In this document: positions 38,492 to 49,519 of the stretch, in pieces
Position numbering within the stretch: the first letter of the stretch is position 1
Layout of the letters: the number at the start of each line of letters is the position of its first letter
Assembly: GCA_050084515.1 (NCBI GenBank)
Contig: CM114274.1
Location: forward strand, 42,656,001-42,720,000
DNA: 64,000 nucleotides
Direction: 5' to 3'
Source of the DNA: Blasia pusilla
Taxonomy: Eukaryota; Marchantiophyta; Marchantiopsida; Blasiales
Program-made: the position numbers and the translations under genes
Notes under the pieces: model-generated
What the model was told of the DNA's origin: nothing
Seen by the model: only the letters and a program-made list of their open reading frames with translations
The model's database searches: none

Positions 38492-40678
38492 GATAGGAGA
38501 ACATCAATTGAATTTCTTGGTGTTTGAGGAGAGAAGAGAGGAAAGTGAAGGGAAAAATTTAGTTTGGGAGAAGGAAATTTTGTTCAAAGCTTAGTGGGTG
38601 CAGATTTCAGATGGAGTTGTGATGGTGACAAAACTTTGGAGGCATTTTTTAGGGCTTTCCCGGTCGATTTAGCTATCTGTCAGAACGATGCCAAAGGCTT
38701 ATTCTAACCAATGCGTAATTACTGTAACTGTCTAATGCAACTCTGCGAGAGCTTTCCAAGGCATCCAAAATCGCTCGATTCTGACATTCTGAGCTGATAC
38801 AATAGCAATTTCAGTATAAGAAAGTGCAATTAGTGAAGAAAAGTTGTGCAGTTCGCTCTCTACAGGCCAATTTTGACTAGTTCTTTCATACAATTGATGA
38901 ATTTTGGCAAATTCCAATTCTATTTTTGTTTAGGAGTGGTCTATGCTTCAATTGGAATAGTGAAGAGTCTGAAATTATATTCTTATGAGTAAAATTGTTC
39001 GTCATGGAGTATTCCTCAACACCAATCACAAGCAAGAAGCTAGATAAGCATAATCATAGAGTCTTTCATCATCTAATTTAGTAATAGGACTTCCTAAATT
39101 AGCAAGTCCTGGTACATTAGAGGTATGTCTTGCTTGCCAATTTGGAAAATAAGTTAGATTTCCATTTCCAAAGCAAGGTAAAAGAGCATCCAAGATATTG
39201 AGTTGATTCATAGTGATGCGTGGAAAACATCATAATATAGCCTTAGGGGACCCTAGTACTTTGCTTCATTTATTGATGAATTCTCTAGGTATATATGGAT
39301 ATACTTTCTGAAAGCCAAGTAAGAGGTATTCTCAGTGTTCCAAACATTCAGAGTTCGAGTAGAGAAGCAGACTAGAGAACACATTGTGAAATTGCGTTGT
39401 GGTGGAGGAGGAGAGTATCTTTCAACAGAGTTTGATTACTACTTACATCAGAATGGCATCCAACGTCAAGTGACTTGCCGTTATACTCCACAAAAAATGG
39501 AGTGGCTGAGAGGAAGAATTGACATATTGCTGAGGTGGTAGGAGCTATGCTGAATGAGAAGAACATGCCTAAGGTGTATTGGGCAGAGGTTGTAACGTGT
39601 GCAGTCTTTTTAATCAATCAAACTCCAACAATAAGAGTTCATGATGAGACTTCATTTGAAGTCTTCAAAGGAAGCAAAACCTGATTTTCCCTTCTTGAAA
39701 GTATTTGGCTGTATTTTTTATGCTCATGTTCCTTTTGAAAGACGTTAGAAATTAGACCCCAAGTCTGAAAGATGTATCTTTATTGGCTACGCTGATGGAG
39801 CTAAGGGATATATGTGCTACATTCCATCCTCTAGGCAACTTATTATTAGTTGCGATGTTGTCTTTGATGAGCTAAAGTCATGGTATGCTCCATCTGAGCG
39901 TGTTCCACCTCTAAACTTGTCTGTTGGTATATGACTATCTACCAAAAAAATTTGCCTACAAATTCCCCAAGTACCAGTGTAGGATTAGGAGAGGTTCTAG
40001 ATTTTTCAATTAAATGTGTGAGTCCATGGATGAGAAGAGTACGTATTCAGTCTATTGATACTAGTCAGAGCTCAAGTCAAGTGTCAGAGGCATCTACCTC
40101 TGAAAATTAACTTCGTAGATCAAGTAGAGTCACACATCATGTTCTTAGATTCATAAATGAAGGATTCCTTATGACACATCATGCATATATGACGAATATC
40201 CTTCAAGAACAGGAGCCAAGTTGTTTTGAAGAAGCTGCAAGTAAGTCAAATGGATTGAAGCTATGGAGGAAGAGCTTGCTGCATTAAGACATCAATAGAC
40301 TTGGGAGCTGGTTGTTATACCTTTTGGTAAGGAAGCTATTGGTTGCAAATGGGTTTACAAAATCAAGCTCAATCAAGATGGTACAGTTAACAGATTCGAA
40401 GCCAAATTGGTCGCTAAGAGGTAAGCACAATAATATGGGATCGATTATTAAGAAACATTTAGCAATGTTGCAAAGATGGCGACTAAGAGAACAGTGGTTG
40501 TAGTTGCAGTAAGTAAGAAGTGGGGATTACATTACATATACGTTAAGAATTCCTTCTTGAATGAAGATCTATATGAGGAGGTATATATGACTGAACCATC
40601 TGGATATGAGCATCCCGAGTTTCCAATTCGCGTATGCAGGTTGAAGAAAGCTCCATACGGGCTCAAACAAGCTCTAAG
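38480..40678 (+). mobile_element. Ty1/copia remnant 2 (primer site, integrase, RT)
   Basis: From about 39,090 the plus strand encodes the pre-integrase end (SPGTLEVCLACQFGK). The integrase core follows with YFASFIDEFSRYIWIYFLKA, QTREHIVKLRCGGGGEYLST and RYTPQKMEW. Then comes KLDPKSERCIFIGYADGAKG and CDVVFDELKSWYAPSE (about 39,760-39,900). The RT start at 40,260-40,676 reads WKAIGC-like KEAIGCKWVYKIKLNQDG, KMATKRTVVVVAVSKKWGLH and RLKKAPYGLKQAL. It is cut at 40,678 by LTR-A sequence before the catalytic YVDD. Stops and shifts are present throughout. Confidence 0.88.
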
Positions 40679-40834
40679 TGTCGCGACCCTCATAACCAAA
40701 CGAACACCAAATAGGCATGAAGCGGAATATCAAAACTCTAGTGGACTCATGCTATGATGATCGCGCTTTGGAAATGTTGTGCGCCTACTATCCTTCAAAG
40801 TCAATCTTGTTGTTGCGGAAGCGTGCGTTTAGTA
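40679..40834. mobile_element. Chimeric LTR-A fragments in opposite orientations
   Basis: 40,679-40,775 is the reverse complement of an LTR-A end (TGTCGCGACCCTCATAACC). It is joined directly to about 58 bp of an LTR-A start in forward orientation (TGTGCGCCTACTATCC..., 40,777-40,834). Most of the LTR is missing. This looks like a deletion or inversion product. Confidence 0.75.
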
Positions 40835-40841
40835 GGCGTTT

Positions 40842-41336
40842 GAAAAAAACTCAATGATAAAGTTGTCTTAAGATTATCTTAATAATTCTTTGCATGAATT
40901 AATTCTGGGAATTAACCAGAATTTTTTTCCCCCTAGGATTATCACAATATATACATTTATGGGAGTGTGCCCTTATAGGATTGTCATCTCTCCTGGTGCC
41001 ATCTATCCTTTTTGACCTGTAGGTAGTTGACATGTCGTGCGCCTACTCTCCCTGAACGTTAATCTTGTTGTTGGGGAAGCGTGCGTTTAGTAGGTCACGC
41101 TCTCAACGCTGATCTACATCCAAACACACACTCTAGTTAGTCGGGTCTTGGATCAATCAGCGGGCTAACTTTATGAGTTCTCGTCTCGGTCTCTCATCAA
41201 ACTCAACCTTCCTAGTTTTGCAGTTTACAACACGGGCAAATCTTGAAAGACTTGGGACAAACTTTCTGGTCGGTTCAGGAACCTCAAACGACGTTTCGTG
41301 CTTGGCGGTTCCAACTGTCCGATGGCCCTCCGATAG
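40842..41336 (+). mobile_element. Truncated LTR-A (41,033-41,336) with its copied AT-rich flank
   Basis: 40,842-41,032 repeats 35,495-35,687. From 41,033 the sequence follows LTR-A for about 300 bp (to GATGGCCCTCCGATAG) and then stops matching. It is a truncated duplicate of the 35.5-36.7 kb segment. Confidence 0.82.
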
Positions 41337-41429
41337 TCCAGGCAGTGGTCGTCCAATCCTTGTACAGTTCTTATTTAGGAAAGTGCCGCATGCTCTCCTA
41401 ATGCCATCAGATCCTGCCCTGCAAGTGGG

Positions 41430-41981
41430 TCAACGTCCAGGGTTGCTCCGAGATATGTGCCACCGTTTGAGGTTGCAATCCACTTGAATGACCGGAATCC
41501 CATATTGTTGAACCACCCTAGCGACCGGATGTTGCGAACTTCCAGCAACGGAGGGCTTTTGAAATAAAACATTCACGGATTTTGGAGAAGTTACTGCATC
41601 ACGGATTTGGGAGCAATGTGGGGTCTCCGAATACCTGGGCGGCGTGATTTCCTCATCGAAATCAATCACTGGGTTCGTTCCTCGATGCTGCCTCTTCACA
41701 TGCCAGAAGTCAAGATACATATCTGGTCTCCACGAGTCTCGCTCGGACTGATCTACCACCATCTGTATGGGATGTCTTGAAATGCGCTCACGAATATTCC
41801 CACCAATGTGTACGTCTTGCTCGAGGGAAGTTCCAGCTACGCACTGATTGAAGGCTTTCACATAGAGTCTCTCATCACCCGATCTCACAGCCGCCCTGAC
41901 ATAGAGCTCGTAGATCCAAGGCCCCCTTCCTTTTTTAATGCCTTTTGTGAGGAAGATATGGGATGTTGCAGATTGTAGCAT
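41430..41981 (-). CDS. Unrecognised 183-residue open frame
   Basis: This is one of the longer intact frames outside CAP-G2. It starts MLQSATSHIFLTKGIKKGRG, has a basic N-terminal half (YELYVRAAVRSGDERLYVKA), then an aromatic stretch (WRPDMYLDFWHVKRQHRG), and ends IPVIQVDCNLKRWHISRSN. I recognise no family. It lies just outside the left terminal repeat of the large DNA transposon and next to truncated LTR-A, so it may be a captured or disrupted gene fragment or part of another element. No signal peptide or membrane segment is evident. Confidence 0.3.
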   Translation of the reverse strand: MLQSATSHIFLTKGIKKGRGPWIYELYVRAAVRSGDERLYVKAFNQCVAGTSLEQDVHIGGNIRERISRHPIQMVVDQSERDSWRPDMYLDFWHVKRQHRGTNPVIDFDEEITPPRYSETPHCSQIRDAVTSPKSVNVLFQKPSVAGSSQHPVARVVQQYGIPVIQVDCNLKRWHISRSNPGR

Positions 41982-42040
41982 TGCTCTTGCCTAGTCTTGT
42001 TGGCGCATATGCCTCCACAAGTGAAATTCTTTGGCATGTT

Positions 42041-42238
42041 TGTGACGATCTCTAGGAGGAATGGACACTTTTTGCTCCACTTGTGTTGGGGCGGAGGGCA
42101 TTTTCATGAATGTTCAATCCCTGCAACGATGGCAATATGAGAAGGGAACCAAAATAGCTCCAAAGTCAGAGAAAAAAGCTACATGTCGGAACCAGACGGG
42201 TTGCAAGTCAAAGGCATCCCATGAATGACTCTACGACC
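42041..42238. repeat. Left terminal inverted repeat of copy 1
   Basis: It begins TGTGACGATCTCTAGGAGG. Over 198 bp it is the inverted counterpart of 52,804-53,001, including CTCCACTTGTGTTGGGGC, ATTTTCATGAATGTTCAATC and a degenerate copy of the palindrome near 42,184-42,206. Confidence 0.92.
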
Positions 42239-42251
42239 CGTCGGGTCTCGA

Positions 42252-43650
42252 GGGCTGGTATTCTGGCAGGAGAGAGGAAGAGAGGAGAGGAAGAGAGCAC
42301 GAGAGGAGAGTCTCTCTCCAAAAAAGAGGGCAGAATCCGCCTCCTCTCTTCAAAACTTTTTGACATATTTGAAATTTTTGTTTGCTTTCAAATTCATGAA
42401 ATCTTTAGAAGAGAGTAGGTAGTGGTCCACATTCGGGCCTTAAGAAACCTCCTTTTTCCAGGGGGCGGAAAACAAGTAGACATCATAAGACCACTACAAA
42501 CATTTTTCCATCACTCTCCATGTGAGCCTAAGTTTCTTCACATTACCTGTCTCAGTCTACAGTAAGTTGTGCCCAGGGGTATTTTTGTTGGAGGACCATT
42601 GGCAAATAATTTGACTAGAAGCAGCTATCTCATCTCAATGAAAGGTTCAAATAAAGACTCTAACGATGGTCTCAACAGACTGCGGTGCTTTTCAAAGTTT
42701 AACTTCTCGGAATATTTGGTTGACATTATGGATTGACATCTCTTCTTGCAAAAGAAAGGCACAAGGAAATGCTTGTAAATGATTGTTGACTCTTCTTGTA
42801 GAAGGCATCAATACTCATCATACATTATGGAATACCATTGGCAACACAATACCAAAATGAGAATTGTTGAGCTTCCCCCATTCCCAAGTGTCTCTGAAGT
42901 ATTAATGTGTCATGAGACCTCACCCGGATGCGCATCGGGTACGATGCCAACCTCTCTTTTTGCAGGGATTGTTGTCTGCATCATGGACTCCCTTGAATTG
43001 CCCCATAATGAATGGTGTCTGCTCAAGACCAACTTTGTGAAATATGAACACACGAGACGATAATTGAACCAAAAGATTGTTAGCTGTCTCGAGTAAAGAG
43101 GAAGTGATGTCCCTTAATTCATATCCTAGATCTGAGAAACCGAGAAGGTGCACCCCTCCTAACCTGTCAGAATTAGATGGCTTGCACCCCTTGCAAGCAA
43201 GCTCATCATGACAAAGAAAAGATTTTGAGAAGTGATTCCATTCCACCCTGCATCCACAAAAATCTGAAATGGCAATTCGACAGGTAGTAGGAATCCGACA
43301 CGTCTTAGAGAAGAAAAGAAGCCTACGACTGGTTTGACGATACTAGGGGAATGAGCCAAAAGTGAAGAAGCCCGCCACAATGGCTCTGAAGTTGGTCTCA
43401 CAAGAAAAGAGTCCGATCACTTAAGCAGCCAACCTGTCGGAATCCGACAGCTTGCCTGGAAATGGTTAAAAAGTTGCAGTGGTCAAAAAGTGAAAAGTTG
43501 CAACCTGTTGGAATCAGGTGGGTTGCAAAATAAACATTCTAAGTAGCTAGACGAACACAATCGACAAGTCCAAAAAAAATATTCAGCAAACTTTTACAAA
43601 CACCACTATCGTTTGAAAAAATCTTGTCCTTTATTACATCCGAAGGAAGC
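42252..43650. other. 3' non-coding part of copy 1
   Basis: It matches 56,320-57,400 of copy 2 with indels, for example CTTCAAAACTTTTTGACATA and CATCACTCTCCATGTGAGCC. Degenerate palindromes occur near 43,145, 43,425 and 43,498. No convincing frame was found. Confidence 0.6.
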
Positions 43651-44420
43651 TCGGAAATGTTCATTTGATCTAGTCTATGATTTCTTCAGCCTCGTCATCT
43701 ACAAATTTACTCCTAACTCTCCTAGGTTCCTATACAAAAGGAATGTCCTGGGATACAAGTGGCTCCTCTTGCCGATTGAAGACGGGGATCGAAAATGTTG
43801 GCGAATTCGAGAGCCTTGGCCCCCCCCTAGGTACACCATAACGGTCCCATGTAACCTGATTTGAGTCCCACCGCCTTCCTTGGCAGTATAACTTGTACGC
43901 TCTACAAGGTGACACCCATCTTGTATCAATATGTGTTATGTCCTTGGAAACACCATCATGGCAATCCGAAAGGTATAGGAATCCAACACGTCTTAGAGAA
44001 GAGAAGAAGCCCACGACTTGTTTGACGACACTAGGGGAAGGAGCCAAAGTGAAGAAGCCCACCAGAATGCCTCTAAAGTTGGACTAACAGGGAAAGAGTC
44101 CGATCACTCACGCAACCAACGTGTCGGAATCCAACAAGTTGCTTGGAAATGGTTAAAAAGGTGCAGTGGTCAAAAAGTGAAAGGTTGCAACCTGTGGGAA
44201 TCCGATGGGTTGCAAAATAAATTATCCGAGTACATAGACGATCACAATCGACAAGACCAAACTTTTACAAACACCATCATCGTTTGAAAAAATCTTGTCC
44301 TTTATTACATCCAAAGGAAGCTCAGAACTGTACATTTGATCTATTCTATGAATTCTTCTGCCTCGTCATAAAATAAATCCCTACTCCAAAACGCTGTAGT
44401 CAAGCTGGGTCCTTGAGTTC
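43361..44420. repeat. Tandem duplication of about 0.69 kb in copy 1
   Basis: 43,361-43,727 and 44,055-44,420 are direct copies, each starting GAAGCCC(G/A)CCA. They include AAAAATCTTGTCCTTTATTAC and the end of a minus-strand frame (DDEAEEIID in one, its decayed counterpart in the other). The period is about 694 bp. The same duplication exists in copy 2, so it predates their separation. Confidence 0.75.
43674..44062 (-). pseudogene. Extra 3' coding segment of copy 1, unknown function
   Basis: The minus strand gives DTRWVSPCRAYKLYCQGRRW, DSNQVTWDRYGVPRGGPRLS, FSIPVFNRQEEPLVSQDIPF, then a TAG, then EPRRVRSKFVDDEAEEIID and a stop. Copy 2 (57,411-57,700) has the same protein with Gln in place of the TAG, but a G-run indel upstream. 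Conservation of the frame between copies argues that it once coded. Its tail resembles the tail of the methyltransferase exon (FDDEAKDFIE in copy 2), consistent with the tandem duplication. Confidence 0.5.
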
Positions 44421-44427
44421 TTTGAAC

Positions 44428-44946
44428 TCACTCGTCATCGTCCAAGAGCTTTTCTAGAATTACTGTCGACCTTGGCCTCCCAATTTTTGGAATTGTAGGA
44501 AGTGACAATGGTGTCACTACCAATGGTGGGTCTGGAACCGGAGCTCTCAGCTTCGGAGGAGAGTTGTACGCCCCAACTAGCCTATCATAATCTGCCTTTG
44601 CCTCTTTGCAAAGGTCAAACAAGTTGTGCCTTCCCTCAAGGCAGAGAATGTTCCTGCCACTCTGCCAGACGCCTCTGATACTCGCCCCTCAAAGGCCCAC
44701 TAAGTCAAACACCAAGTCACCCGGCCTTGAGCAGAGCTCGATGAGCATTTGCATCAGGGATCGCAACTTTTCCCTTCCTCCAAGTAAGGGGATACCGTCT
44801 TGCATGTAAATTCCCGGGGGGGGGGGGGAATTGTATAAACTATCTAAGATGTACCCATCGGAGCATGGATCCAATGGATCCAGGATCTTAAACACTTGGA
44901 AGTTGTGCTCGGGCCGAACAAAGCAATAAACATAGGAGTGGTCCAT
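44428..44946 (-). pseudogene. Methyltransferase motif I exon, copy 1 (broken)
   Basis: This is the last exon of the ParB/methyltransferase gene on the minus strand, starting after the acceptor TTATTAACAG at 44,947. It reads MDHSYVYCFVRPEHNFQVFK and DPCSDGYILDSLYNSPPPPG, then LIELCSRPGDLVFDLVGL, a TGA stop, GASIRGVWQSGRNILCLEG, and LFDLCKEAKADYDRLVGAYN, ending LEKLLDDDE. The block SRPGDLVFDLVGL-(S)GAS followed by LEG aligns with motif I of beta-class DNA amino-methyltransferases (S-x-P-G-D-x-V-x-D-P-F-x-G-x-G ... E), which binds S-adenosylmethionine. The central FxGxG is altered and interrupted by the stop. A G run at 44,818-44,828 is also likely to shift frame. Confidence 0.6.
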
Positions 44947-45443
44947 CTGTTAATAAGCAGGTTGGAAACAATCAGCAACAAGAAAGAGCTACTTGACCGC
45001 TGGTCTACTCTCAGTATGGTGACACAATGTGCAACACGTTCCCAAAGAACTTCGCTTAACCCTAGAGAACTTTGTTATAGTCCTAACATTGGAGCAACCT
45101 GTGTCGGAGTCCGACGGGTTATTTTACAAGTGTTAGTGATTTGTTTTGCCATGAGCAACCCGTCGGAAGCCGACAGGTTGGCGGCTTAGAGCAGCCCATG
45201 GTTGGCTAAGAGCAACCCGTGGCTGCATCATTCCAGAAACATAAGGAAAAGCATAAGCACTTGCAACCCGTCCAGTTTCGACGGGTTGCATTCATCCAAT
45301 GGAGACTTGTAGTAAATTTCCAACCCTTTGCTTTCAGACGGATTGCAACACCGTAGTCACCAGCTTAGACGATCCGACGGGTTGCATGCAGAGATGCAAC
45401 CCGTCCGAGCAGGAAAAATTGTATATGGATTTAGAGCCCTTAC
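44947..45443 (-). other. Intron of copy 1 between the two methyltransferase exons, with palindromes
   Basis: Minus-strand donor GTAAGG at 45,443-45,438 and acceptor CAG at 44,949-44,947. It contains about six palindrome copies, complete or half (near 45,090, 45,153, 45,222, 45,263, 45,375 and 45,394). Copy 2 has the same intron at 58,696-58,957, but its donor GT is changed to GA. Confidence 0.6.
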
Positions 45444-47490
45444 CCGTATTTGACTCGTCACCGATCGGAGTGGATACTCATTCTTGATGACCCACGATTG
45501 CGCCGTCCTCCACTTCAGCGACCTTTTCACGCACTGCAGGTTGAAGAGCTCGTCCTCGCTCCCTCCAATCAAGACCAAGAAACAACCCCTGTCACTGAGA
45601 TAAGCGTCTGCAAAGGAAAACAGGAGCGCGATCTGGTCATAGGGAAGATGAACATTCCAATCTAGGACACTGTGAGACGGATTATCGTCCCACAAACGCA
45701 ACCTAGGGGGAAAATCAGCGACGAGGAGATCCACCGCCACCTCCTCGACCTCCCCGTGGACCGTCTTGGGAGTGTTCCCGTTTCGTTGAAGCTTCCATCC
45801 CAGTATTGTCAATTTGTCGATGGCAGGTGTCGACTTTTGGGAACTGAAACTTTGCAGCTCATCCAGAAGATTGGTGCAGTGAATGATGACGCTTGTCCGG
45901 GTCGTTGTTTCTCTATGTCTTTCCAAGGATGATGGAGTGTATTCCACATCCTCGTCTGCTCCATGGGACAAACATGGTGCCTCTCCCTTCGCTTTTCTCG
46001 AGTCTGCGGTCGGCTTGTTGGGGTCTCTATTACCTCGGATTCTGTTGGAGTTTTCTTGGCGGAGGACCTGGTCCGGCCCTCTCTCCCCGCTCGCCCGGAA
46101 GATTCCCGCCTCTCGCCTTGAATTCTCAGCCTCTTTTTTGGAAGACTCGGCCTCGAAATTCTTTGATCCCCTCGCCTTTGCTTTCAGACCCGCTATAGAT
46201 TTTTCCTTGGCGGTGACGACCTTGGACACCAACTCCGCTGTCTCGAGGGCTTGCTCCTCCACATCTCCTTTGAAAAAGTCTTCAGGCTGCACAAAATTTG
46301 GGATGTTGTCCCTACCTGCGGCCACTGCATCATACACCCATCGAAGATTGTTGTCGGTGATATCCTCGGGGTCGTTGAAGTCCAACCAGATCGGGAAATT
46401 CTCCACCTCGCAGTCGGACATGCTTTGAGCCATCTCCATGTCGTACATGGAAAATGCCTCTCCATCAGGCAGAGAAGCCCACAATTTGCACGTTGCCGGT
46501 AGTTTTTCCAGGTACCTGCATTCTTACAATGGATGAGGTACCTGAACACCATCCATTGGGCAGCTCTTTGTCGAGATGCATCGGCTGCATGCTCTTGAAG
46601 ATCTTGCTTCTTCTTTGCGAAATCCCTTTTCTTCTCCTCTATTTCTTCATCCAGGTCTGCCCGAGGGAGGATGTGATCCTTGAACATCATCCCGAATCAT
46701 GGGTTTTTCATGGGCTTGTCCCGAATGTCATCAAGCCAAAGTTCGAAATCTTTAGCACTCTCCAAGTTTGCTTCCACTGGAACATGCTCTATTTTTTTTA
46801 GCTCTGCTTGGAGACCCACAAGTATGGACTTCCCAAGAATCCGCAATGCGTCCCAGAATGACCATTCATGGAGCGAGTGGGAGATCACTGGATCAGAGAC
46901 ACCCATAGGATGGTGTGCCGCCCTCTTTTGGGCCTATGTGCCCTCGAGACTGATTTTCATTAGGCAGATTCTCCTAAATTCTGAAATTCTAGACAAGGAA
47001 AATCTATGGACGCGGTCGAGAGACACTTTCTCCCCAATCCAACCATGCGGATCTTCATCCCTCTTCCGCTGGCGCTTGATTATCGCCTTCAGCTCCTTGT
47101 AGAAATCGGTGCCAAGTTCGAGGTTGAGAATGGCAATGTTGCGCTGCATCTTGCTTGCAGTGTACTTTGTAGCTGCAAATATTGTAGCTTGGATGAACTT
47201 AGCATGCTGAGACGCATACACGTTCTCCCTCCGCTCCAGCTCCAATGAAGCGCTCTTCTTGGCGGCCTGTATCTTTGACTTGCAAAGGATTGTCATGGTT
47301 GCATCTTGGGAAATAAATGTATTTGCCCAAGTCTTTTTAAAAAAAAATTTGAGCCCCCTTTGCCAACATCTCATTTACCTGAGCGTCGCCCAAGAACACC
47401 TTGTACTGTGCCGAGTGCGTTGTTAGCACTTTCTTCACCCGGTCGCAATCTTGGATCTAGTGGTGGGTGACGTTCCGCTCGGATACAATC
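45444..47490 (-). pseudogene. Middle and motif IV exon of the ParB/methyltransferase gene, copy 1
   Basis: One long minus-strand exon. Its first part (47,374-46,500, frame-shifted) is helical and charged. The second part (46,484-45,444) is open for about 345 residues: SDCEVENFPIWLDFNDPEDI, NIPNFVQPEDFFKGD, an acidic and Ser-rich linker, then NLLDELQSFSSQKSTPAIDK. Last comes VEEVAVDLLVADFPPRLRLW, ALLFSFADAYLSDRGCFLVL and RTAQSWVIKNEYPLRSVTSQ. The VDLLVAD-PP block, a following Asp/Trp-rich loop and the FADAYLSDRGCFLVL strand resemble motif IV (DPPY) and the next helix and strand of amino-methyltransferases. D-F-P-P is not a canonical catalytic box. A one-base deletion near 46,520 separates the halves; copy 2 is continuous there. 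Confidence 0.6.
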
Positions 47491-47999
47491 TTGCACATCC
47501 AAACACACTATAAGAATTTTTGCAAGCTACATGGGTTCCTGCAACCCATCGGACTCCGACAGATCACTACACCTCATGGTCGAAATGGTAGCTAAGAGCT
47601 AAATATTGCAACCCATCGGAGTCTGACGGATTGCATTCAAATTTGTGATTGCCTGGTTACAACTCGTCGAACTCCGACGGGTTGTCAGATGATTTGTATT
47701 CAAAGAGTGGTTTCCGCGGAAAAAGTGAACATATCAACCCGTCGGAGTTCGACAGGTTGCGCAATTTCAAGTAAAGTTGCAATTTGACGCCAAAAATCAA
47801 GCTCCCCTACTCCGATCACCTACCCGTGGCGGCGAATGCAACCCGTCGGAGCTGACAAGTTGCTTTCGGCCAAAAACATCCTAAAAATAGCGGCCAGTCA
47901 AGCAACTCGTCGGACTCCGATGTTTTGTTATCACTAGTTAAACAACTCGTCGGAGTCCGACAATTTGCAGCAATCAAAATAAAGGAAGAGGAAACTTAC
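47490..47999 (-). other. Palindrome-bearing intron of the ParB/methyltransferase gene, copy 1
   Basis: The minus-strand donor is GTAAGT at 47,999-47,994, and the acceptor is near 47,490. Seven palindromes lie inside (starts near 47,540, 47,610, 47,662, 47,736, 47,840, 47,904 and 47,943). The corresponding intron in copy 2 is longer, with a regular 64-bp array. Confidence 0.65.
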
Positions 48000-48471
48000 G
48001 TGTTCATGGCATGCATGGCCATTTCCACCGTTGCCATGTGTTGAGGGTATGGATTTAGCACGATTGCCTTCACACAAAAATGCGCCTCCAATGAATTTTG
48101 GCGCTCCTCTGCAAACTGGGTCCACGCCATGAACTTGTGGTTTCCATCCCACATGAAGAAATAGAGGTTCCGCATTCAGCTGAATTCCGTCCCCTCAATC
48201 GCTCTTCAGAATTCCTGATCTCTCATCTCTACAATGTGTCGAGCGCTTCCAAGTCCTCCTCCGTCACCAGCGCTTGGGTTCCATGTTGATCGTAAGGCTG
48301 AACACAGAACGGAGGGAAGCTATCAACGTAGGATGCTCTCACTGCCGACTGTTTCAGCTTCGTAATATCCTCGTCAGACTGAATATCGCGGACGTACTCC
48401 ATTGTCCGCAATCGGCAAAGTGGAATTCTCGAGGCGTTGTGGCCCTCCATCAGTGCCATCTGCTTTACAAC
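48000..48471 (-). pseudogene. ParB-like domain exon, copy 1 (frameshifted)
   Basis: The minus-strand exon lies between acceptor CAG (48,474-48,472) and donor GTAAGT (47,999). It reads VVKQMALMEGHNASRIPLCR, LRTMEYVRDIQSDEDITKLK, SFPPFCVQPYDQHGTQALVT and EEDLEALDT. A one-base deletion then breaks the frame; in the next frame it gives WDGNHKFMAW near 48,120-48,160. DGNHR/K next to hydrophobic strands is the signature loop of the ParB/sulfiredoxin fold, here with Arg replaced by Lys. Copy 2 (61,626-62,101) keeps the whole domain open. Confidence 0.6.
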
Positions 48472-48569
48472 CTGTCACAATGGGGACAAAGTCAATAAAC
48501 TACACTGAATTGCCAATGAATCGCAACATGGGCCTTCACATAACTCAAAGATCAAAGATCCTTTCTTAC

Positions 48570-49445
48570 CCGCTCAAAGATTGGGTCGGTGTCTTGGCCC
48601 GCCAACTGCTCTGGGACGAACAACTGGCAAGTCCACTGGAAACTCGTCGATCCGATAGAGGTTGATTTCTTCCACCGGGTTGAGAAAGACGAGGAAGAAT
48701 GCTCTTATGCTTCTTCAGAGATGTCCACCATCTCCACGCTGGCGGTCCTCATGACCTAATCGTCTGTCACTTGAACTTCAGCCGTTTCCTCAGCCGATTT
48801 TATATTGATTGTGTCCTCGGACTTCATCGGGGACATTTCCTGCATCTCCACACTTTCGGTTGGATGGGCCAGGCTTTCTTCAATGGCAATCGCTTTTTCC
48901 CTTTGAGCTTTTGCCAATTCTGCTCTCCTCACCGACGCGTCTAGACGCTTCTTTTCACGCTTTTCCTCGGCGATCATTTTCTTCAAGACTCGCGACGCCT
49001 CAGCCTCAGCCTTCTATTTTTCGAGTGCCTCCAAAACACGTTTTGCAAGAAGCTCCCACTCCTCAATTTCTTGCTGGCTTATCTCATTGGCCGAACGAGG
49101 CCCTGGAGATGGTGACGCAGGAGTCCTCATGGACTTGGGAGTGAAGCTCCCAACCTTGCTTGCTTGAGATTTTTTCCTCGTGATTGTTCCCAAAAATGCC
49201 TCCTCCTTGACAACGAAGTTACTTTTTGTGCACGATGAGTCGCCTTGATGAGTCGCCTCGATGAGTCGCCTTGCTGATGTCGCGATGAGTCGCCTTGATG
49301 AGTCACTCGAATCGTCTTGCGATGAGTTGCTATGTAAAGCGCCCCTTGGTATCTGGTCAGCTGCTGCGCGGAAGAGCAATCGAGATCGCAAAACAAAAAA
49401 CCGGAAAATGAGCGAACGCTCGCCTATTTCTACTTTTCGAGCCAT
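48570..49445 (-). pseudogene. N-terminal exon of the ParB/methyltransferase gene, copy 1 (coiled-coil)
   Basis: Minus strand, ending at donor GTAAGA (48,569). It includes TRKKSQASKVGSFTPKSMRT, SANEISQQEIEEWELLAKRV, then a charged predicted helix EEKREKKRLDASVRRAELAK with QREKAIAIEESLAHPTESVE, and finally QLAGQDTDPIFERV before the splice. Repeats of GATGAGTCGCCTT (49,228-49,320) lie near the 5' end and may be leader. Stops near 49,015 and shifts near 48,700 break it. The short intron to the next exon is 98 bp, against 92 bp in copy 2. Confidence 0.5.
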
Positions 49446-49519
49446 TGGGCTGACTATTGGGTCGCACTATCATTCCGACGGCGACGTGTCGACCATTATG
49501 GAAGTCTAGACGTAAAAAC

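Noticed and set aside
45883-46428. 181-residue plus-strand open frame
   Set aside because: It is antisense to the methyltransferase exon, whose frame is conserved between both transposon copies; the plus-strand frame is not.
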